Origin: Streptomyces speibonae
GTDB taxonomy: Bacteria > Actinomycetota > Actinomycetes > Streptomycetales > Streptomycetaceae
Direction: 5' to 3'
DNA length: 6,353 nt
Assembly (NCBI GenBank): GCA_000715605.1
Contig: KL568612.1
Coordinates: 9,383 to 15,735 of the forward strand
Shown: positions 1 to 5,715 of the stretch, in pieces
How positions within the stretch are numbered: the stretch's first letter is position 1
How the letters are laid out: every line of letters begins with the position of its first letter
Position numbers and translations under genes: made by a program
The notes under the pieces: model-generated
The model's database searches: none
What the model saw: only the letters and a program-made list of their open reading frames with translations
Told to the model about the DNA's origin: nothing

Positions 1-252
1 CAGCCGGTACGGTGCCGGGCCCTCTCCCCAACTGCCCGCGGATGACTGCTGTTCCAGCAGCCACACCAGACGCCGTTCGTGCCCCTCCAGCCATGGTGAC
101 CAGGACGTGACCCGGGCAGTCTCGTACAGCGAGGGACGGACATCGCCCCAGGCGTCATCGCTGACCGATGCGACCAACTCCTGGGCCTGTTCACCGTAGG
201 AGCCGGTGCGGCCGGTCCGTATTCGTGTTGTCGGGTGATGCAGGAAGTTCAT
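1..252 (-). CDS. Class II terpene (diterpene) cyclase, N-terminal part, runs off the window
   Basis: Only the first 84 codons are present. ATG at 252-250 overlaps the stop of the upstream synthase as ATGA, and an AAAGGA ribosome site lies 4 nt before it inside that gene. The visible protein has S-L-Y-E-T-A-R (residues 41-47), then W-S-P-W-L-E-G-H-E-R-R (51-61), a leucine-rich helix, and E-Q-Q-S-S-A-G-S-W-G (67-76). This matches the first alpha-helical segment and QW-like (Q..xGSWG) repeat of bacterial class II cyclases such as copalyl diphosphate synthases, which belong to the squalene-hopene cyclase superfamily. These enzymes protonate the terminal double bond of GGPP and cyclise it to a bicyclic diphosphate using a DxDD motif, which would lie beyond the window and cannot be checked. 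The GGPP-synthase-like partner directly upstream favours a C20 substrate, although a sesquiterpene (drimane-type) cyclase or another family member is not excluded. Confidence 0.8.
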   Translation of the reverse strand, partial: MNFLHHPTTRIRTGRTGSYGEQAQELVASVSDDAWGDVRPSLYETARVTSWSPWLEGHERRLVWLLEQQSSAGSWGEGPAPYRL

Positions 253-1337
253 GCGTTCCTTTCCGTAGCCATCCATACGAGCTGGCGTAGCGTTTCGGCG
301 ACGTCCTTCGGCAGGTCGGCCGCTTGCAGAATGGCGAGAGCGGCGTCCCGCCGGGAGGCGATCATCGTTTCGACGCGGTGCCGGGCGCCGGTGGTCTCCA
401 GGATGGTGCGGACCTGGTCGATGTCCTCGGCAGTCAGGTCCGGACTGCCGAAGAAGGCCTTGAGCAGGCGTCGCTCGGCCCTGGGAGCGGCCCGGAACGC
501 CAGAGCCATCGGCACGGTGGCCTTGCCCTCGCGGATGTCGTCTCCGACCGGCTTGCCGGTCCGTGCCGGATCACCGAAGAGGCCGAGGAGGTCGTCGCGC
601 AGCTGAAACGCTTCTCCCACGGGGATGGCGAAGTCGGAGCACAACTGCATCAGTTGCGGACCGCCGTCGGCGACAGCGACACCCAGGTGCAGGGGCCGCT
701 CCACGGTGTACTTCGCCGTCTTGTACCGGGCGACCCGCAGCGCGGCGCCGACGTCTCCGGTGATCCGGCCGGTGGACAGCAGGTCGAGGTACTGCCCGTA
801 CACCAGCTCGGCTCGCATACTGTCCACCAGGGGCAGGACTCGGCCTCGCGCGCGGTCTTCCAGTCCCGCGCCGGCCAGCATCTCGTCCGACCACACGAGC
901 AGGAGGTCACCGAGGAGCACGGCGGCACCCCGGCCGTGTGCCTCGGCCCTGCCGCGCGGCCCGCCGGCCGTCACGTACGCGGCGGACAGCGCGCGGTGGG
1001 CCGATGGCTGTCCGCGGCGGGAGTCGCTGTCGTCCATGACGTCGTCGTGGATCAGGGCGAACGTCTGGAACAGTTCCAGAGCGGCGGCGACACGGAGGAT
1101 GGCGGGGACATCTCCGGGTGCGCCTCCGGCCTGCCATCCCGCCACACACAACAACGGACGCAGTCGCTTGCCGGGGGAGAAGAGCAGCCGTCGGAGGGTG
1201 GCGAAGAGGGGTTCCGTTTCCGGCCCGAGCGCTGACCGCTCCTGCTCGTCGACGAATTCGGCGAGTACCGCGTCCACCTCGTCACGAACGGATATGGGGG
1301 TCGGGATATCAGTGGTGCCCCGTACAGTCCCGAGCAT
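249..1337 (-). CDS. Polyprenyl diphosphate synthase, probably GGPP synthase
   Basis: A 362-residue trans-isoprenyl diphosphate synthase that would condense IPP with allylic diphosphates. Family motifs occur in order: G-K-R-L-R-P (56-61), which binds IPP; the first Asp-rich motif D98-D-V-M-D102 followed by R107-R108-G; K206-T; Y-T-V-E-R-P (210-215); F244-Q; and the second Asp motif D248-D-L-L-G with G-D-P-x-x-T-G-K-P and D-D-I-R-E-G-K (266-272). DDxxG in place of DDxxD is, as I recall, common in actinobacterial members. F93, five residues before the first Asp motif, is the position where an aromatic side chain limits chain length, so a C15-C20 product, most likely GGPP, is inferred. I chose ATG 1337 because it fits the family N-terminus and follows GGAAGG, though the 11-nt spacing is long. 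The upstream in-frame ATG at 1427 lies inside a GC hairpin and would add 30 residues unlike the family. The stop overlaps the start of the class II cyclase (ATGA), which implies coupled translation. Confidence 0.93.
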   Translation of the reverse strand: MLGTVRGTTDIPTPISVRDEVDAVLAEFVDEQERSALGPETEPLFATLRRLLFSPGKRLRPLLCVAGWQAGGAPGDVPAILRVAAALELFQTFALIHDDVMDDSDSRRGQPSAHRALSAAYVTAGGPRGRAEAHGRGAAVLLGDLLLVWSDEMLAGAGLEDRARGRVLPLVDSMRAELVYGQYLDLLSTGRITGDVGAALRVARYKTAKYTVERPLHLGVAVADGGPQLMQLCSDFAIPVGEAFQLRDDLLGLFGDPARTGKPVGDDIREGKATVPMALAFRAAPRAERRLLKAFFGSPDLTAEDIDQVRTILETTGARHRVETMIASRRDAALAILQAADLPKDVAETLRQLVWMATERNA

Positions 1338-1410
1338 CGATTGACGTACCTTCCGTGAAGTGTGAACTCCATGCAGAGTCGCCCTTTTCCTCGCGGGCAG
1401 GCAGAACGCG

Positions 1411-1436
1411 GCCCCCGGGGTGTACATCCCGGGGGC
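1411..1436 (-). terminator. Perfect 9-bp GC hairpin between P450 and synthase: terminator, attenuator or operator
   Basis: GCCCCCGGG and CCCGGGGGC form perfect arms around 8 nt whose core TGTACA is itself a palindrome, so the whole 26-nt element is close to a full dyad. It begins about 43 nt after the P450 stop in the 141-nt gap before the polyprenyl synthase. No T-run follows on the minus strand, which is not unusual for Streptomyces terminators. It could end or attenuate the conservon transcript ahead of the terpene genes. The palindromic centre also fits a DNA-binding site. I saw no convincing -10/-35 pair in the rest of the gap. The other visible oddity is a CACCAACACCAACA stretch (1452-1465). 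Confidence 0.5.
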
Positions 1437-1478
1437 GATCGGTGGGCCGGCTGTTGGTGTTGGTGTGGGTGATGCGGA

Positions 1479-2717
1479 TCAGGCGGACACGGAGACGCTA
1501 CCCGTCGTCGTCCTCCGGGAATCCGATGCCTGTGGAGTGAAACGGCAGGGGAGTGCGGTGAGGACGCGGTAGATGGGGCCCGGCTGGTAGGTCAGTGTGG
1601 CGGCCGGCACGGTGAGTTCGATGTCCGGCAGTCTGCCCATCAACCGCTCGATGGCCGCGACCGCGACCACGAGCACGATGTTCTCCGCGGGGCAGGCGTG
1701 CGGTCCGGCCGCGAAGGCCAGGTGTGCCTTGTGGTCGGAGCGCTGTTCATCGGGCACCTGATTGGCGTGCGGGCAGCTGTTGACCGCAGCGTAGGAGACC
1801 ATGACGGGGTCTCCGGCTTCGAAGGCGCGTCCGTGGAAGGTCAGGGGGTGCCGTGCCCGGTGGAGGCTGTACATGGCCAGGGGCGGGTCTTCCCAGAGCA
1901 CCTCGTCGATGGCGTGCCGGATGGGCAGACTCCCGGTGGTGAGGGTGCCTCGGTACCGCTCGTCGGAGAGGGTCCGCGCGAGGGTGTTGGCGATCAGGCC
2001 GGCCAGCGTGCCGTAGGCGGCGCCCTGGGTGATGAGTACCTGGTTGATCACCTCCTCAGGGGTGAGCCCGTGCGGATGGTCGATGAAGTAGGAGGTGAGG
2101 TCGCGGCCGCGCCGGGCACTCTTCATGGCGTAGAGGCCCCCCAGATAGGCCGTGAGGGCCTGCTCTCCTGCCTCCTTGGCTTGCGGGACGGTGCTCAGCA
2201 GCGCCTCGATGGCCGACATGAGCTGGTCCGCACCTTCGTCCGGCATGCCGAACAGGGTGTTCAGGACCATGAGCGGCAGCCTGCGGGCGTACTGGGCGAC
2301 CAGGTCGGCCCGTCCCGTGCGGGCGAATTCGTCGAGGAGGGTGTCGGCGTGGCGCCGGGTCACCTCGCGCAGGTGCTGGGGGTCGAGCAGGGCGAAACTG
2401 TCGGTGATGACCTTCCGCAGATGTGCGTGCTCCTCGCCGTCCGCGAAGAACAGACTGGGACGCCACTGCAAGGGCTCCTTGACCGGGCTGTCCGCCGGCA
2501 CATTCGTGTCCCAGCCGCGGGTGTCCTTGGTCCAGTTGTCGGGGTCCTGGAGCAGGTCGAGGGCGGCCCGGTAGTCGGTGATCACCCATACGACGAGTCC
2601 GGGGTCGACCTCGGCACGGCCCACCGGGCCCTGCGCTCGCAGCAGTTCGTAGCTGCGTTGGGGGTCGGCGGCGTGCTCCGGTCCGTACAGCGGAACGGCC
2701 TCGGGGATGGCGGTCAC
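1479..2717 (-). CDS. cvnE: Conservon cytochrome P450, CYP157-like, lacking the EXXR arginine
   Basis: A 412-residue soluble P450. GTG at 2717 overlaps the cvnD stop (GTGA) and follows GGAGG by 6 nt; the open frame continues upstream, but only as a shadow of cvnD. The C-helix motif H97-A-H-L-R101 contacts the haem propionates. The I-helix core reads A-A-Y-G-T-L (233-238) where AGxET/DT is usual, keeping T237 but replacing the acid with G236. The K-helix reads D-E-V-L-W (271-275), so the EXXR arginine is Trp. The haem loop is F335-A-A-G-P-H-A-C342-P, with the thiolate Cys342 intact but Pro in place of the following Gly. Loss of EXXR is the known hallmark of CYP157, a family linked to Streptomyces conservons, so CYP157 membership is likely. 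The substrate is unknown. It may act in the signalling complex, on the terpene made downstream, or not as a classical monooxygenase. Confidence 0.9.
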   Translation of the reverse strand: MTAIPEAVPLYGPEHAADPQRSYELLRAQGPVGRAEVDPGLVVWVITDYRAALDLLQDPDNWTKDTRGWDTNVPADSPVKEPLQWRPSLFFADGEEHAHLRKVITDSFALLDPQHLREVTRRHADTLLDEFARTGRADLVAQYARRLPLMVLNTLFGMPDEGADQLMSAIEALLSTVPQAKEAGEQALTAYLGGLYAMKSARRGRDLTSYFIDHPHGLTPEEVINQVLITQGAAYGTLAGLIANTLARTLSDERYRGTLTTGSLPIRHAIDEVLWEDPPLAMYSLHRARHPLTFHGRAFEAGDPVMVSYAAVNSCPHANQVPDEQRSDHKAHLAFAAGPHACPAENIVLVVAVAAIERLMGRLPDIELTVPAATLTYQPGPIYRVLTALPCRFTPQASDSRRTTTGSVSVSA

Positions 2718-3310
2718 CGGCTGCCTCCGGAACGCGATACGAGGTGGGCGGCCAGCGCCCGCAGTGTGTTGAGACTCGAGTCCCAGTCGCGTGCGTCGCA
2801 GATGACCAAGGGAGTGTGGTCCTCCAGGTCGAGCTTGAGGCGGAGGGTTTCCTCGTCGTGCGCGGGGGAGTCGGGGAACTGGTTCACGGCGACGGCGTAG
2901 TCCAGGCCGCTCTCTTCGATGAGGTCCATGACCTCGAAGGAGTCGGCCAGCCTCCGGGTGTCGACGATGACCAGCGCGCCCAGGGCGCCACGGGCGTAGT
3001 CGCTCCACAGGGGCTTGAACCGACGCTGACCGGGCGTGCCGAACAGATACAGGACGATGCGCCCTTGGGAGAGGGTGAGACGGCCGAAGTCGATGGCCAC
3101 CGTGGTGGTCTTCTTGTCCGTCACCGAGAGCTCGTCGATGTCGGCTGCCGCGTCCGTCATCACCTCCTCGGTGTGGAGGCTCGGAATCTCCGACAGCGTC
3201 TGGATCATTGTGGTCTTGCCGATACCGAAGGGCCCGGCTATCAGGACCTTCACCCGTTGCTGGTTCGTATTCGGCAGGTAGACCGGTGTGCTAGAGGGCG
3301 AGGAGCCCAT
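2714..3310 (-). CDS. cvnD: Conservon small GTPase (CvnD, MglA/Ras-like)
   Basis: A 198-residue P-loop GTPase, the likely switch of the conservon complex. The P-loop is G26-P-F-G-I-G-K-T33; T-E-E-x-M-T-D (47-53) and K-T-T-T-V-A-I-D-F-G (67-76) cover the switch I region; G3 is F-G-T-P-G-Q (90-95); V-D-T-R-R-L (116-121) is typical of CvnD proteins. The G4 site reads N143-Q-F-P-D147, so the Asp of NKxD sits one residue late. The G5-like segment is C-D-A-R-D near residue 170. There is no membrane segment. I chose ATG 3310 because a perfect AGGAGG lies 6 nt upstream (3317-3322). The longer frame from 3367 only adds residues that shadow cvnC. The gene overlaps cvnC by 20 nt and cvnE by 4 nt (GTGA). 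Its ribosome site can be paired in a hairpin (see 3317-3330). Confidence 0.94.
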   Translation of the reverse strand: MGSSPSSTPVYLPNTNQQRVKVLIAGPFGIGKTTMIQTLSEIPSLHTEEVMTDAAADIDELSVTDKKTTTVAIDFGRLTLSQGRIVLYLFGTPGQRRFKPLWSDYARGALGALVIVDTRRLADSFEVMDLIEESGLDYAVAVNQFPDSPAHDEETLRLKLDLEDHTPLVICDARDWDSSLNTLRALAAHLVSRSGGSR

Positions 3311-3662
3311 GCATAACCTCCTCGAGGAGGGCCCTGCTGGGCCGTCCGGCATTCGTGCGGGGAGCAAGGGCGTCAGGAAGCGGCGCGGCGGCGCGCAGGT
3401 GACCGTCCGACACCAGCTGTGCGGCGAGCATCTTCACCACGCCGACCGGAAGACGCAGATAGCCCGCGATCTCCATCACCGTCAGTCCGCCGTCACTGAC
3501 CAGGTCGAGAAGCCGCTGATGAGCGGGGGTGTGATGAGGCAGCGCGGACCGGCCGGTGGCCGTTAACGCGGTCAGTTCTTCGAGGGCGCTGTGCTCGGGT
3601 GCGTTGACGCCTCCGGTCGCCAGGTAGCTGGGGACCAGACGTCGCGCCGGGCCGGGGCTCAT
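3291..3662 (-). CDS. cvnC: Conservon DUF742 protein (CvnC)
   Basis: A 123-residue DUF742 protein, the third conserved member of conservons. It begins with R-L-V-P-S-Y-L-A-T-G-G (8-18), a variant of the family's usual R-P-Y-x-L-T-G-G opening. A winged-helix-like segment follows: L-L-D-L-V (51-55), then L-T-V-M-E-I-A-G-Y-L-R-L-P-V-G-V-V-K (60-77). The ending A-L-L-E-E-V-M-H-G-L matches the family C-terminus. CvnC proteins are thought to act with CvnB between the CvnA sensor and the CvnD GTPase; a DNA-binding role is possible from the fold but unproven. ATG 3662 overlaps the cvnB stop (ATGA) and has only a weak AGGG upstream, so it probably relies on translational coupling. Codon 33 is TTA (3566-3564), the only in-frame TTA I found in the window. 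The 3' end overlaps cvnD by 20 nt. Confidence 0.9.
   Translation of the reverse strand: MSPGPARRLVPSYLATGGVNAPEHSALEELTALTATGRSALPHHTPAHQRLLDLVSDGGLTVMEIAGYLRLPVGVVKMLAAQLVSDGHLRAAAPLPDALAPRTNAGRPSRALLEEVMHGLLAL
3317..3330 (-). promoter_or_regulatory. 14-bp palindrome covering the cvnD Shine-Dalgarno site
   Basis: CCTCCTCGAGGAGG is its own reverse complement. In the minus-strand mRNA, CCUCC can pair with GGAGG across a UCGA loop, and that GGAGG belongs to the AGGAGG ribosome site placed 6 nt before the cvnD ATG. It lies within the last codons of cvnC (Leu-Leu-Glu-Glu), so a ribosome finishing cvnC would melt it. This suggests that cvnD initiation depends on cvnC translation. The pairing is visible; the regulatory effect is inferred, and Leu-Leu-Glu-Glu codons could produce the palindrome by chance. 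Confidence 0.4.
3564..3566 (-). other. In-frame TTA (Leu33) codon in cvnC, possible bldA control point
   Basis: The plus strand reads TAA here. In the cvnC frame (start 3662) this is codon 33, TTA, in the segment Leu-Thr-Ala-Leu-Thr. In Streptomyces TTA is rare and is read by the bldA tRNA, whose activity rises late in growth. I scanned for TAA on the plus strand across the window, and no other instance falls in frame in a minus-strand gene. The codon is seen directly; dependence on bldA is inferred. Confidence 0.85.
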
Positions 3663-4093
3663 GATGCCGGGCCCTGGGAGCGCGTCGGTACCGACATCAG
3701 CGCCTCACCGAGGTTCTTCGCCTGCCGTGCCAGCGTGTGCGCGACGATGTTCATCGGCACCTCGGTGCCGAAGGACGCGGCGATGAACGCGTTGGCTCCC
3801 CCGGCGGGCATGACCATGAGCGTTCCGCAGGCGTCGAGCTGGACCGTGATGGTGGAGATCGGGGTCTCCTCCGGGGCCTCGAGCGATACAACGGCCGCCG
3901 CCCGTGCGGCCCCATGCAGAGCTGACACCATCGCCGCCATGCCTTCGGACTCGTCCCGGCCGAGGCTGCCCGAGGCCCCCACCACGATGCCGTCGGCGGA
4001 AAGAATCAGCGCATGCCGTACGCCGATCTCGGTGATCGGTTCCAGGACCCAGGACGGGTCGGGGATCTGCTGGCTGAGAGTTGACTGGCTCAA
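3659..4093 (-). CDS. cvnB: Conservon Roadblock/LC7 protein (CvnB)
   Basis: A 144-residue Roadblock/LC7-fold protein, a family that partners small GTPases (compare MglB with MglA); here the partner would be CvnD. Typical features are A-L-I-L-S-A-D-G-I-V-V-G-A-S (28-41) and the second beta segment I-T-V-Q-L with L-M-V-M-P-A-G (near 81-97). A helix follows with the family-like H-T-L-A-R-Q-A-K-N-L-G. It has no signal or membrane segment. The start must be TTG at 4093, because the next Met is at residue 52, inside the domain. TTG overlaps the cvnA stop (TTGA) and has AAGGA 6 nt upstream. The stop overlaps the cvnC ATG. The weak TTG start may lower CvnB output relative to its neighbours, which is inference. 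Confidence 0.92.
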   Translation of the reverse strand: MSQSTLSQQIPDPSWVLEPITEIGVRHALILSADGIVVGASGSLGRDESEGMAAMVSALHGAARAAAVVSLEAPEETPISTITVQLDACGTLMVMPAGGANAFIAASFGTEVPMNIVAHTLARQAKNLGEALMSVPTRSQGPAS

Positions 4094-5559
4094 GACTTGT
4101 CCTTGTTCTCGGAATCGGTGCCGTCGCGTCCGGCGGCAACTGCCTGCTCGAAGTCACCCCACGCGGCACCGGCCTCCTCCGGGTCCACCGGCCGAGCCGC
4201 ACGGGTCAACGAGCGGCTACGGGAGGACCCGCTCCGGCGGCGACGCTGGGGCAGCGCGCCGGCGTCTCGCGGAGACGGTGCACTGACATCACGCAGTCCC
4301 TCCACGGGCTTGGCCTGCACCGCGGCGACGGGCGGAACCGGCGAGCGGGGGGCCGGGGCCGGAATGGCCGCCATCGCCGACGGCGGCTCCGCCGTCTCGT
4401 CGATCGTGGTCAGCAGGTGCTTCGGAACGGCCAGTACGGCACGCACCCCGCCATAGGGCGAGACCTGGTCCACCGACACGTGGAAACCGTGGTCGGCGAC
4501 CAGCTGTCCGATGGCCGCGAAACCCAGAGCGGGCGGGTCGCCCAGCTCAGTGATCAGCAGATCGGCGGCATTCTCGCCCGACACCAGCCGCGCACCGCGC
4601 GCGACCGCCTCGCGGGTCATGCCCTTGCCGGCGTCGTCGATCTGGATGCACACACTGCCGTTGTCCGTCTGCAGCAGGGTGACCTCGACCGCAAGATCGC
4701 CCCGGGAGGACTCCAGCGCGTTCGCCATCAGCTCGGCACAGGCCACCGCCACCGGTTCGGCGGCCCGTCCCACGATGCCCACTCCGCCGGTGGGCAGCTT
4801 CGTGTGGACCTGGATCCGCTCGAATCCGGACAGACGCGACGTGGCGCCCGCGACGACGTCCGGGAGATGGGTGTCCGGCCGGACCAGACCGGGCCACGAA
4901 CCACTCACGATGGCCGCCTTCTGCACCAGACGGAGAACCTGCTCGTTGAGCTGGTCGATGCGGAAGTACTCCCTGAGGACCTCCGGATCGCGGCAGTCGC
5001 TCTGCAGATCGTCGATGAGTGTCTGCAGCCGGAAACTCTGCGCCTGAATGGCGGTGCAGGCTCCACGAAGCGCAGCCCGAGCGGCGGAGTCGATACGGCC
5101 CCGTTCACTGATCAGCGTCTCCACGAACAAGTCATGTACGGCCTGGATCTGGTCCGCGTAGTCGCCGCCGTCGTTCAGCAGAGGGCCGGGAACCGGATGG
5201 TGATCACTGATCAGGTGCAGAGCCGCAGCCGGCAGCCGGCGGTTCACAAGGTGACGCAGTTCTTCCAACTGCGCCTTCTCACGGGCTTGGAGGGCCGCCA
5301 ACGCCTGGTTCTGCGTGGCCAATTGCTGGTCGAGCACGGCATTGCGACGCGAAAGGGCCGCGCGGGATCTGGCCAGAGCCGCCACGGCCAGGCCGCCCAC
5401 GACGGTTGTCGCGCCCAACACCGCGACAGCGGCTTCGGGATTCGAGGTCACGGACAGGAGTCCTTGGAGAGTAGGGGCCGGCTGCCTGAAGACGTCGAAC
5501 AACGACAAGATGTCCAGGCCCGTCAGGCAGACTCGGCGCTGTGGGTAAGGCAGGGGCAC
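4090..5559 (-). CDS. cvnA: Conservon sensor histidine-kinase-like ATPase (CvnA)
   Basis: A 489-residue protein if it starts at GTG 5559, the first start in the open frame, or 453 residues from GTG 5451, which has AAGGA 9 nt upstream. One membrane helix (about 43-62) is followed by a probable coiled coil (65-105) and a helical region with R-I-D-Q-L (200-204). A GHKL ATPase domain follows: N-box E276-L-M-A-N-A-L-E-S-S, G1 box D308-D-A-G-K-G-M, and F-A-A-I-G-Q-L-V-A-D-H-G (347-358) at the usual G2 position. The last 105 residues are a Pro/Arg/Ser-rich tail with an E-E-A-G-A-A-W-G-D-F segment typical of CvnA. I see no periplasmic sensing domain, so any input is probably membrane-proximal or cytoplasmic. 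His-kinase activity is uncertain: relatives as I recall them have D-H-L where this one has D202-Q-L, and H103 in R-H-L-V-N-R-R-L-P is the other candidate. It heads the overlapping cvnA-E operon. Confidence 0.9.
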   Translation of the reverse strand: MPLPYPQRRVCLTGLDILSLFDVFRQPAPTLQGLLSVTSNPEAAVAVLGATTVVGGLAVAALARSRAALSRRNAVLDQQLATQNQALAALQAREKAQLEELRHLVNRRLPAAALHLISDHHPVPGPLLNDGGDYADQIQAVHDLFVETLISERGRIDSAARAALRGACTAIQAQSFRLQTLIDDLQSDCRDPEVLREYFRIDQLNEQVLRLVQKAAIVSGSWPGLVRPDTHLPDVVAGATSRLSGFERIQVHTKLPTGGVGIVGRAAEPVAVACAELMANALESSRGDLAVEVTLLQTDNGSVCIQIDDAGKGMTREAVARGARLVSGENAADLLITELGDPPALGFAAIGQLVADHGFHVSVDQVSPYGGVRAVLAVPKHLLTTIDETAEPPSAMAAIPAPAPRSPVPPVAAVQAKPVEGLRDVSAPSPRDAGALPQRRRRSGSSRSRSLTRAARPVDPEEAGAAWGDFEQAVAAGRDGTDSENKDKS

Positions 5560-5595
5560 GTCCGTCCGGCCACCGTGCGAGGCGGCCCGCTTCCC

Positions 5596-5636
5596 CGAGC
5601 ACCATGCCCTCAGGCGACCTGCTCGTGGCGTGCTCG
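5596..5636. repeat. Nested inverted repeat in the cvnA leader
   Basis: Outer arms CGAGCAC (5596-5602) and GTGCTCG (5630-5636) are perfect complements. Between them, symmetrically placed with 8 nt on each side, sits a small CAGG-CGA-CCTG hairpin (5611-5621). The element ends 37 nt before the GTG at 5559. It could be a leader RNA structure or an operator. GC-rich DNA makes such matches common, so function is uncertain. Confidence 0.35.
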
Positions 5637-5715
5637 CACCGAAGGACGGTACGCGGACACACCAGGCGAACTGGGGTCAACGGAAGGGAGGACATTTCGC
5701 TCCGGACGGCAACGG

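Noticed and set aside
324..1235. 303-codon plus-strand open frame opposite the polyprenyl synthase
   Set aside because: Antisense shadow of a gene with all family motifs; its own translation has no recognisable domain.
1338..1427. 30-residue extension of the polyprenyl synthase to ATG 1427
   Set aside because: The upstream ATG lies inside the GC hairpin, has no ribosome site, and the extra residues do not look like the family.
1450..1470. Short CACCAA-type tandem repeat after the P450 stop
   Set aside because: Only about two and a half units; too short to claim as a functional repeat.
1698..2900. 400-codon plus-strand open frame opposite the P450
   Set aside because: Antisense shadow; Gly/Val/Arg-rich composition with no motifs, and it spans parts of two well-supported minus-strand genes.
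2718..3008. N-terminal extension of the P450 upstream of 2717
   Set aside because: It is the out-of-frame shadow of cvnD, Arg/Pro-rich; the GTG at 2717 has a GGAGG site at 6 nt and gives the expected P450 N-terminus.
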